DNA of 64,000 nt from Lutraria lutraria (taxonomy: Eukaryota; Mollusca; Bivalvia; Venerida; Mactridae). Below are positions 37,481-47,632 of this stretch, piece after piece. The notes beneath the pieces are model-generated. The model did no database searches and was not told the origin of the DNA. It was given only the letters and a program-made list of their open reading frames with translations. The stretch's first letter is position 1. Every line of letters starts with the position of its first letter. The translations under genes and the position numbers were made by a program. The DNA lies in contig OZ026847.1 of NCBI GenBank assembly GCA_964023205.1, positions 3,966,819 to 4,030,818 of the forward strand, read 5' to 3'.

Positions 37481-38765
37481 TGGTTTAATTCCACTGACCA
37501 TTAATTATTCGTATTTGAAGATGGAAGGAAGGGAATATAGGTTGGTGTAAGAAATATTGACTTCGGCCAAAATTATTCAATGTGTCCATATATTGACGAA
37601 ATCTTTGAAGGACGATTTCATAACAGAAGCACGTAGATTTTATATATTGTTTAATCTGAATTTGACAAATTCGCCACATCTGTAATATGTGATTCGTCAC
37701 GTTACATAGTTCAAAGAATAGAACTAGATGATTAAGTATCAATTTCTTATCTCATAATACATGTATATTTTTTATACATACATTTAGATCGTATATTAAA
37801 GACTGACTCGACTTTTCTAGTTTACTTATTACACTGGGACACCTTAGTACGTTAAAACTAAACGAACTCATGGGAAGAAAATAATAAATTCCTGAATACT
37901 AACTGCGGCATTTTAATTCTCCTAGTGCTAGTTGCAAACTACTGTTGAGAGGTTCGGCCATTTAACAGAGTGTTTTGTTTTTTTTGTTTCGTTCTTTTTT
38001 CGTAAGCCCAGTCATTCGCTCAGTCACATAACAATGGTGGATCGAAGCACATCCCACAGTAATTTTACACAATTTGTATTTATTTAAGTATAAGAATAAT
38101 GGGTATACATACCCAAAGTAAACATTCATAAAAACATAATTGTGACAAAAAACAACAAAGACAGCAAAACAATGCATGTTTACACACTCTCACACATATG
38201 AGCTTGAACAAGATTTGCCTTATTTCAATCACCCTCCCCCTCCCGCCTAAAACTGTTTTCTTCCTTGAACCGTGTTAGAAAAAATATGGTGTTTGGTTCA
38301 TGCAATCTTAATTGAAATTAAAGTTTAAAGTGTTGTTTTTGTTTCATCTGAATTAATCTATATTTACACATGGAGAATTCTAAATCACTCCATACCTTAT
38401 TAAACTTTAATCTTTAATCAGGTGTTATTTGTAATTTCTGTTTCTTTGTCAGTTTTATGTTTTTGTGTAATATAGTTCCTATCTGCTACTGTTATTGGAT
38501 AGTAATTAAGCATTTTACGTACACTGATAATACATACATTTTAAAATATACTAAAATTAAACATTTTTGCCTTAGATATTATGTCCCCAGTATCATTTTC
38601 TTTTCGTCTGCAGATAAAATGGGTTAGTCAGTTACAATTAACAATCATGTATATTCTGTTTTACAGTGTTGCACAGGCAGAACAAGTGCTCAGTCTGTCT
38701 CAACTTCATTGCTTTAAAAAGGACATATAGGGCCATCATTATGCTAATTCTTATGCAATTGATCA

Positions 38766-39267
38766 TTCGTTCAAATAACGTAAAATTCTGACCTGAAACC
38801 ATCGGAGTTTTTTACACATTTTGTTATTTTTAATGGCATTTAATAAATTTCCTCCTTTTCTTTTCATCAAAATTTAAGTTTAGTCTGTATGTCCATCTCA
38901 CTTACTTGTTAGTTATGATATGTTTGTAAATACGCATTTTAACCATTAATTGTTGCATTCATTTAAATTTATTCACATGCTTTATTTAAGAATATTTTCA
39001 TATATTATTGATGTTGGTAAATTGTGCCCTTAACCATTTTCTATTTATTTCATTTCTTCATAAACACTTCATATCTTATAATATTTTGACAAATAGATAG
39101 TATTTTATCAAATTACTATGTTTGAAATGATCTTTTTTTTTTAAAGAACATTATACACCTTCACTGCCACTCTTCTGAATTATCATCTCAATTACATTCT
39201 TAAGGATAAGACCGTCGCAAAATGTACTTTTTTAAATACTTAGCTTACTCTCATCTATTGGCATTAC
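38766..39267. other. Spacer, no gene seen
   Basis: AT-rich unique sequence with a short poly-T at about 39,132. It separates the end of the tandem array from the inverted gene-flank copy. Confidence 0.5.
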
Positions 39268-41090
39268 ATTTCAAATCAAAGTTCTGAAGGTACTGCTGTT
39301 GTTCGGAACTACAAAGCAGTCAAAAGTTGAATTTCTTTGTAGGTTGAGTTTTTGAATCCGAACGATAGTTCGCACATGAATTTCGATGTAGACTTAAAGG
39401 GGTAACTCTCGCTGGTATACCAGCGAGTATTTGTGGGTTGGGCTATGTAAACTGATGTGCCTAATACTACCTGTCAATTATACTCTCTGTTGTTTAAAAT
39501 AGCACAAGAATGGATGAGTCATCAACTGACCACTGGTTAGTTAAGTACTCCTGTTATATAGAAAGCATCGGCTGCTCAACATTAGCACGTGCCTCTGTTT
39601 ACAAACAGAGAGTTTATCAGCAAGTAGCCACACCTCCCGGGGAAATTCAAATTCAAATTTTCTGTTGGACATTTTCTCAAAGTAACACTTAGAATTAATA
39701 TATTACAAAGATTTTTGGATGAAATGTTTTGACATGGAATAATTTACCATTGTGAGAATTTTCAAAGAATATTTTTCTGTAGTTTATTCAAAAATTCAAA
39801 AAAGGGCTCTCTGATATGAAACATGCATAAAAATTTACAAAAACCCGCCCCAGCGCCATCTAGTGGTTTATATAGTCCAGTTACTAAAGTTACTTAAAGG
39901 GGTAACTGGACTATATAAACCACTAGATGGCGCTGGGGCGGGTTTTTGTAAATTTTTATGCATGTTTCATATCAGAGAGCCCTTTTTTGAATTTTTGAAT
40001 AAACTACAGAAAAATATTCTTTGAAAATTCTCACAATGGTAAATTATTCCATGTCAAAACATTTCATCCAAAAATCTTTGTAATATATTAATTCTAAGTG
40101 TTACTTTGAGAAAATGTCCAACAGAAAATTTGAATTTGAATTTCCCCGGGAGGTGTGGCTACTTGCTGATAAACTCTCTGTTTGTAAACAGAGGCACGTG
40201 CTAATGTTGAGCAGCCGATGCTTTCTATATAACAGGAGTACTTAACTAACCAGTGGTCAGTTGATGACTCATCCATTCTTGTGCTATTTTAAACAACAGA
40301 GAGTATAATTGACAGGTAGTATTAGGCACATCAGTTTACATAGCCCAACCCACAAATACTCGCTGGTATACCAGCGAGAGTTACCCCTTTAAGTACTACT
40401 AACGCTTTTCTACACCCGCTATGCAGTTGTTAAAGCTGTTCCCGTTCCATGTGCTTTCAGTACTTTGATTTATGATTCCCATCTGATCACAAAAAGTAGT
40501 TAAGCAAATAGCATAATACCTACATTACCTGCCTCTTTGTATACTCAACTTTTAGAGAATGTAATATCTCACACATGAAGACACACTGGACGAAACAGTT
40601 ATACGTTATAAGCATTAAATCAATCGATTACAATTTCCCGATGAACCACTTTTTTTAAATATCTGGTTGACACACAGTGATCATATCATCGCATCGTCCA
40701 TGAATTCAATGATGACTTCTATACGTTTACAATAGAAGCTAGGAACCAGACAAATTAGCATATAAAGCACGAGGATTATGACGTCATTCTTCCTTGAAAT
40801 GTGTGTACTGATAGTAAATATTGTAGTAATCCGAGGGACAGGATTGTTTAGATTTGTTACGACTGTCTAGTATTGCTCGTTTACGATATTGCATAGCCAT
40901 CTGATTTTGACTTATATGCACGTAATATTTGAATTTGTATTTATGCCATTGAACTGAAAAAAAATGGAACTATGTTCGTAGGCGGAAGGTTAAATTAATG
41001 GAAGCTGTTCGGTATGCAGGTTTTCAATGAAAACTGAGCGATTTCGGAAATACGGTAATAACTTTATTGTTCGTACCGAACAACAAAAAC
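39268..41090 (+). promoter_or_regulatory. Orphan, inverted copy of the 5' flank of genes A and C
   Basis: Read on the plus strand, this matches the reverse complement of about 4,410-5,200 and 15,920-16,700. Landmarks in order are TGTTGTTCGGAACTACAAAG, CGCACATGAATTT, CATCTGATCAC, TCCCGATGAACCACTTTTT, GTCCATGAATTCAATGATG, GGAACTATGTTCGTAGGCGG and TTCGTACCGAACAACAAAAA. Homology stops at about 41,090, before exon 1 would begin, and no gene follows on the plus strand. It is interrupted by the inverted repeat at 39,394-40,392. Any promoter activity is untested inference. Confidence 0.75.
39394..40392. mobile_element. Perfect long inverted repeat of a TTAA-flanked miniature element
   Basis: Arms 39,392-39,884 and 39,902-40,394 (493 bp each) appear fully complementary, with no length difference, around a 17-bp spacer. 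The outer ends are TTAA followed by AGGGGTAACT. The right half alone (39,898-40,388) is a complete 491-bp element with AGGGGTAACT at both ends and TTAA on both sides, so the structure looks like two copies head to head. Each arm has a 20-bp palindrome, CTCGCTGGTATACCAGCGAG, at 39,408-39,427 and 40,359-40,378. Each arm also gives the same 60-residue open frame (starts MDESSTDHWLVKYSC), too short and unrecognised to call a gene. Confidence 0.92.
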
Positions 41091-42290
41091 AGGTTTATAT
41101 CTCATTTGTTGGTTCAAGCTATATTCTGCGTAGAGCATTATCTTTCATGTTAACCATTCTCTTTGTCACGTCATTTGTAATTTCACGTATGTAATTGTAT
41201 GTTAACATGGGCCTCAGTGCCTACTGATTTCAAAATAAACTATATCCATGTTTGTACTACGAGTATTATCATAGGATTTTGCACCTTTATAATTTGATAT
41301 AATATTTTTTGTTAAATCTGGACCATAGTCTTTCTCTACTTTACTAATGGTTAATTTATATTTCTTTATCTTAGTAAGACGAGTTCAGGCAGACAGTAAG
41401 TTTCGACCATTTCAGGAAGATGGCCTCTTTCTGGAATGGTCGGGATTGCGCTTGTGCTGCATATAAAACTCAGCAGTGAGTCCTATAGAGCCGTTGTAAG
41501 CTTTTTGTATTTTTACATATATGGCTCCTTCAGATGCTTAATTTAATTTATAATTATGTATTTTTGCATGCGATGTGTATATTTTAATTGCTTGCCTGTA
41601 GACTATTTTTAGATAATTAATGTTGTTTTAGTTTGCTTTGCTTTGTACTATTTAGTTACTTATATAACTGCATAAGTCATATTGTTTGTATATACATGTA
41701 TGTGCTTATTCCTTAATTATTATGGTAAAAAAGAAAACAACTCAAATAAAGTTGCTACGCGTTTCGTTATTTACTTCCTCAGGCAACTAGTATAATTATT
41801 GGAATGCTGGTAAACATATGTGTGACGTCATGACGTCATAACATATGACATCACAACGTCAAAAAGTGACGTTACGTTTGGCGCACTTTTATATTTATAA
41901 TAATTTAATTGAAGATAATAAAAAGGAGATAAAAAAGAGATAAAAAAGATTTTAAATAGAAATAAAATTATTAGATAGTAAAAATAATGCAATTTCTTTT
42001 AGAGCTGCTATTATTTTGATAATATGTTTACTATTTTATGTGCAAAATTGCCTTGACTACTTTAGTCAATTTAACCTGCTTTAGTTTGCTTCCTTTTATA
42101 GTCTTATGTTATGTAGAAATGTATTGCCTTGTCCGTTTATTTCATCTATTCTGCTCTAAAAAAATTTGCTTTGCTCTGTACTATAAGTCCTTTTAATTAT
42201 CATATGTGCTTATTTCTTTAGCTGCTTATATGTGCTTATTCCTTAACGCAATTTCTTTTATAGCTGCTATTATTTTGATAATATGTTTAC
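41091..42290. other. Retroelement-derived and palindromic intergenic DNA
   Basis: No gene. It holds a 37-nt hairpin (41,405-41,441), a hammerhead-like motif on the minus strand (41,751-41,785), a near-palindrome with two CRE octamers (41,815-41,847), and a direct repeat of about 48 bp (41,989-42,037 and 42,248-42,295) sharing AGCTGCTATTATTTTGATAA. Confidence 0.55.
41405..41441 (+). other. 16-bp stem hairpin
   Basis: GACCATTTCAGGAAGA pairs with TCTTTCTGGAATGGTC across the loop TGGCC. As RNA, the two mismatched DNA positions become G-U pairs, so the stem is continuous. It is too short for a typical animal microRNA precursor; a transposon terminus or structured RNA is possible. Confidence 0.5.
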
Positions 42291-42392
42291 TATGGTGATT
42301 ATAGTCGGTTAAAAAGCTCATAAGAGCTTATGTTGTATTGTTATATCCTCTTGCCGACTTTAAATAAAATTTACTTACTTACTAACTTATTG
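42290..42392 (+). mobile_element. Retroelement 3' tail
   Basis: TTGTATTGTTATATCCTCTT, then CCGACTTTAAATAAAATT and a TTAC microsatellite tail (TTACTTACTTACT). This resembles the 3' ends of molluscan LINEs with short tandem tails. Only the tail is present. Confidence 0.5.
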
Positions 42393-42563
42393 TAGGTGTA
42401 CTGCTTAGAACATCGTGTGGTGGCTGCTATGGTGTTTGATCCGTATACACACTGCGTCTTGTAGAGAGCGTAGAAGATGTCGATCAATTTGTAAACGAAA
42501 CATGGCGTGTTTGCAGCATTCTACAGATAGGCATTCCATTCCTAACAGCACTGTGGTTATATA

Positions 42564-42962
42564 TTAACACAGTGACTGATAAAAATGGCATGTTATTTCT
42601 GTGTTCGTACACACCACGTCCGCAATCAATACTCGTAAGTATTGTGTTGATCTCCATTTCCATAGCTGGTGATGTTCCTTCCACATCATTTGACTCTCCA
42701 GCCAAAACGTAAAGATAAAAGTCAAAGAACACAGCGTTGAATGTCCGAAAGATATGTAACATATATGTTGGATTCTATCCCCTCCTCTGTAGAAAGCCAT
42801 TCCAAGCTGGTGAGCCAACAACAATTTAATAGAACTAATCACCATAAGCATAAAACGCATCCATGTATGCTTGCCTTTGGCAGTTCTCGAAGCTGATATA
42901 CAGCTATCGCAATAAAGGTAGGTTTCATCAGGAAAATCGCTAACAAAACTAACACTGTTCAT
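42564..42962 (-). other. Unrecognised 132-residue open frame, possible exon or pseudogene
   Basis: The frame runs from an ATG to TAA and includes hydrophobic stretches (RFMLMVISSIKLLLAHQLG and SLTFIFTFWLES) and several Cys. An overlapping minus-strand frame (42,484-42,762) reads HIFRTFNAVFFDFYLYVLAG, which could be a membrane segment, so a frameshift in an old membrane-protein gene is one reading. The segment is less AT-rich than its flanks. I recognise no family and no clean splice sites. Confidence 0.25.
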
Positions 42963-43818
42963 CTACATGTACCGAAGCAAGATTTCTTTAAAGCTCTCTG
43001 TGGCTTATGGTAAAGTTAATATTGCTATAATTCCGAATGTTCAGCAACATACAATAGGATTTGGCGTAGAAAGTTATTATAAAATTCAAGTACCATTTTC
43101 AAACAATTTCAACGAATATACAAAAAGAATTTACGTTCAACATATTTAACAAGTAAAACTAGCAGTATGTAGTTTTAAACACATCATCATTCAGAATTCA
43201 ATCGACGAACAGTACACGAATTCGTTTCGATGTTTTAAACAGTTTCTAAAAGCGAACATCGTTTGTCATAAAGCAGCTTTCTACATAGATAAAAAATCTT
43301 TAAGTCTCCAGAAAATGAAGCACTGAGCTTAAATAAATAGAAAACAACAAACTATGTGCTGATTTAGATCTGTACATGCCAGAGATCCAACAGAGACTGG
43401 GAAAGGAACGGAGGAGAGAAGGTAATACGCAGGTGTCATGGTTTGCACTTGCATGAAATGCATAACATTTGAAAATTTCCACAACATCTGAATGTCACTG
43501 ATGAAATGTTGCATGTTATTTCGTGCCTTCTAACAAGCTATATACTGCAGGTGTTGTCATGCCAGAAAAGGGTACATATATACTGTTGATTTAGTCAGTT
43601 CAACTATGACAGTCATGATATTTCAATTCAAGTTACTAAAGTTATTAAATGTGTGCAAAAAATTGGATAATTCAAGATCCTAATACATTGAACATAATAT
43701 TAACGTCAAAAGCCAAAATGTATTCCCGAGAAACGTCACGTATATAGAACATGCACATAACCATCTAGCCACACACTGCCAGGGAAAACATACTAAGGCC
43801 ATTTTTAAAAAATATTTT
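42963..43818. other. Intergenic, no gene supported
   Basis: Two overlapping minus-strand frames of about 60 residues (43,300-43,514) have no recognisable motif. Nothing else of note. Confidence 0.45.
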
Positions 43819-44055
43819 GTTTAGAGTTACGCTACCTACTCGCCAAAAACTCGCCATACCCAACATTTTTGGTCTCTTGGGTAAAAATGTTGTGTTTTTT
43901 TGTTGTTGTTGTTGTTGCTGTTTGTTTGTTTGTTTGTTTCAATATATAAATAGCATTTTGACTGGTATTTTGTGTTCGATGTAAAAAAATGAATTGTAAA
44001 AATAGTTCCTTTCTACCTACCCACTTAAAATTATCTTGGTAGTGTTACCCCAAAC
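43819..44055 (+). mobile_element. Miniature inverted-repeat element, copy 1
   Basis: Ends are GTTTAGAGTTACGCTACC and GGTAGTGTTACCCCAAAC, imperfect inverted repeats of each other. Internal motifs shared with copies at 49,967 and 52,171 include ACCCAAGAG-type and AACCCAAAATA-type sequence (opposite strand here). A GTT/GTTT microsatellite lies inside (43,899-43,940). Non-coding; superfamily not assigned because no target duplication is clear. Confidence 0.7.
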
Positions 44056-46719
44056 AAACCTTTTTCTTTCAAGGATTGCGTAAATACAAACAACTTTAAA
44101 GGACCATGGAACCACACAACAGTACAATCTAAGATACAGTACAACGATCACCGGAATACTGATAATTTAATACCACCTAAAACATCACATGTCAATTAAT
44201 ATTAAGACTGACTTTGTTTTAAACCAAGATTTTAGTATAAGCGTGCAGTTATGAATATACCCCCAATTACTAGTAAGTAAAAAAATATTCGAGTAGCAAA
44301 ACATAATGGCCTGTTAAAAGAAATACGTACAGAATACTGTTATATATATATATGAGAATTAATACATGTAAAATAAACACACAAATAGAATATTGGTTTG
44401 AAGAAAAACCGCAATGATCTGGAAATGTTGGCTTGTGGTTACCAACTCATTGAATTTATTTTAAGTTCTTCTCTTTAACTAAATACTAAGTTTATCTTAC
44501 ACTACATTAAATCAATCAAGGCACAAAGAAAAACGTCCCTGTGGTACGGGCACCCGATGTTTACCATAACCCTAAAAGCTGATTTGGTTCCCAACACAAG
44601 TGTAGTCCGCAACTTGATTCCTTTGTATGAGATCACACACGAACCTAAAACCGCAAATCATCCTACAAAAAAAACACTCCCTAAAAAACTATAAACTGGG
44701 TGCGGTAAAAAACATCTGCTTGTTATCAATGCATGGATCTAACACACTAGTATTGGTATGTGGTCTAGACTGACCCGCAACAAAAATATATCGACACTGT
44801 TAAGTCGAGCGTGTTGGTATTTCGACTAAGGCACACGTTTGAATTATCCAAATATCGAGACAAAATTATGAATTGTCAAAAGAACACTATACCGTATGTT
44901 ACATTTACCGAAAGGGGGGGGGGAGTCGCTGAAAGTATTATAAAATATACGATTTCGCAATTTGATCTACATTAGGTCAGTCGGACATGTAGACGAGGTT
45001 ACATTTTTTTCAAAGAGACGACTAAGGCATATTTCTGGACTCAGTTCGCTTTAGATTTTACACAAAAATAAATACCATTACTTGATCACTCGTGCAATTT
45101 GTGCATAAGTAAATGATTTATCAACTAAGTAAGCGAAGATAACAAAAGATTATTTATCAGGACGGTGTTAAGAAGAAATCATTCGAGTGTTTTTTCCAAA
45201 AAATACACTAACACTTGAAATTAAGTGTATTACGACGAACAAGGACACATTTCTTGAATTATATCATAGTTACTAGTGGGACAATACAGTTGTATAGAAA
45301 TAATAACAAGAGATCAAAATACTTAACTCAGATCAATGCTGAGCCATGAAATTAGTGTAATAAATTTATTATATTATATACATTTTGTGTACTGTATAAA
45401 TAATATTTTTAGAATACACGTTTATATATTATTTATTTTTGGGGGATAGACTGATTTTGAAACAAGACCCCATTCCCCTGTTTGAAAAAAAATGTTGTCC
45501 CTCAAACGTCTGTACAAAAGTCCCTTCAGTCGAAAAAAAAGGATTATAAAATTGACCTGTATAATAGCTTTTGTCTGAAAACATCATGATTTATATAAAT
45601 GGCAAATAAACTGTTGTGATCATATGTATGTCTTGGTAAGTTCTCCCAATATCCCTCAATACGTCAGTCCCCCCCCCCCCCCCCTCCCTAAAGCCCACCA
45701 CCTTTCCCCTAAAAATGAAAAAAAAACTACATACACATGTATACGTATTTTCTCTTTCATACAATGACACACGATTGTAGAAAAATTGTTATAACACAAC
45801 ACCCCAATAAGGAAGAATAAGTCGCCAATTTATAATACTTGTATTATCATATTAAGCAACAAATCATTGAACACAAAAACTTCCTGTTTATGAACATACG
45901 TCCCCCTTATCTTAAGGATCATGTTAGTATAAATACAATCCTCATATTGGCTCACAAGTGCGCACAACTGCCTTCCATACACGATTGTGCGTTTGTTTTC
46001 CCAAACCAAACCTTACCAAACACCAAAATAGTCCATAGTCCGATAGTCCAGACATAGTTCACAATGCCACAATTTTAATTTACAAGCGTACGTACACTGT
46101 TTTACTAAAACACAATGTCCTATATTAATTTATCAATCGGTCAAGAACACTGTGTATAGTATACATGGACATGCTATAGCGTTACAAAATCCAGCGAAAT
46201 ACTTATTTAAATATAGTTTGAATGTTTAGTGTAACAGAAATTTCCTATGCTTTATAGGTTGGCATTAACAAAACCGAAACTAAATCGTCTAGGTATAGAC
46301 AGGTTGACTCGGGACCAGGCAACAGGAAATGGGAATCAACGCGTGTTTTAACGAAAGTGCCTTTAATAAAATATTGCAGGAAATAACAAAGTTATTCAAT
46401 AATTTAATAAATATGACTGAATTAAAATAAATTCTCCTGTCTGATATAACAAGGAAAATTGAACATAATAACAAAAAAAAATGTCGAAGACTCGACAGCA
46501 AACACATTATATCGTTGTCTGCACAAATTCAACCTATAGACTGTACGTTGAAATGTAAACTATCTAGACACATGTAAGACAAGCCCACTCGACGGGGTTG
46601 TCTTTTCTAAAAGAGTAATCAGGCGGACGGTCTCAGGGTCATTGTTTAGATGTCACGCAAGCTCCGACAGACAACAAAGCAAGTTAAATATTATCGGCAT
46701 GCAAAAGTGCGCAGTCAGG
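44056..46719. other. Intergenic, no gene supported
   Basis: AT-rich sequence with a TA run (44,341-44,352), a poly-G run (44,915-44,924) and a poly-C run (45,668-45,684). Open frames at 45,839-46,057 and 46,289-46,507 are unrecognised. Confidence 0.5.
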
Positions 46720-47632
46720 ACTCACAAAACAAAAGGGGGGTTTTCAACTTAAAGGGTACCCAGTCACCCTATAAAGGGTATTTACTGTAACAGAAATGTG
46801 TGTCGTCTGCTCCTTTGAATACACCAGCTCAATATGTGTCAAGCCCTACTGATACAGTTAACAAAATTGTTTAACTATTAAAAAATATAATATAAAGTTA
46901 TATATTACGTGACCTCGTCGGTTCAGGCCACACAAAGAGGAAATTACGCTTGTTTGCTTTAACGCGGGTGCGGCCGTCAAAAAAACTGGTAGTAGACGGG
47001 GAATATCATCAGATTGAATTACCATACATTAGCGTATTATTTAATGTGTTGACAAAAGTTTGGTTTGTTTCATTATTCATAATGTATCATGATGAAAGAT
47101 GGCGGCGCATGAATTACACAGCCCAAGTTATTATTGAAAATATCAGACACAGCGCATAAACAATACGCCTGTCTGACGTACATTTAGAGCACAAAACGCA
47201 ACATAAACAAATAAATGCATCTCATTATCAAAGGTATGTTGTCATTAATCATAAATTGAACAAAATAATTACAGAAAATATAAACTACAGAATGTCACTC
47301 TTAACGCAAATGAAGCGGGCAAATGCGTACATGTACATACATTTAATTTCTGTAACGCTCGTCTACAGTAAGAGACCTGTTCGGTACATTTTGTACAAGT
47401 ATCAACACAGTGACATATATATAACACTCAAAATAAATAGTAAAAAATAAAATAACATTGAACTCTTAGGCTACCAAGGAAAGTCCTAGTTCGCAGTACA
47501 AGACCAGCAGACGAGAATTAAAAGAGCTGACGACACACATTTCTGTTACAGTAAATACCCTTTATAGGATGACTGGGTACCCTTAAAGTTGAACAACAAC
47601 CACCCCCCCCCCCCCCCCTTTGTTTTGTGAGT
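46720..47632. mobile_element. 913-bp element with about 100-bp terminal inverted repeats
   Basis: The ends ACTCACAAAACAAA and TTTGTTTTGTGAGT are exact inverted repeats. Complementarity continues, with a few changes, through AAAGGGTACCCAGTC, CTATAAAGGGTATTTACTGT and AACAGAAATGTGTGTCGTC. A poly-G/poly-C tract sits in each end and differs in length. No target duplication is obvious. Two short plus-strand frames inside (46,950-47,159 and 47,256-47,450) are not transposase-like. Confidence 0.8.

Larger units (their letters stand above)
30926..38765. repeat. Tandem unit, copy III of the triplicated segment
   Basis: The most complete copy: it has the 5' part (CCAGATCCAGAAAGGGTCGA, 30,937), the core from 32,850 and the 3' tail to about 38,765. 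It is enlarged by the foldback element at 31,574-32,756. The unit ends near TGCTAATTCTTATGCAATTGA, after which homology to copy II stops. No supported gene. Confidence 0.85.

Noticed and set aside
39510..40276. Identical 60-residue frames on opposite strands as a pair of genes
   Set aside because: They are the two arms of one inverted repeat. The frame is short, has no recognised domain and lies in a miniature element.
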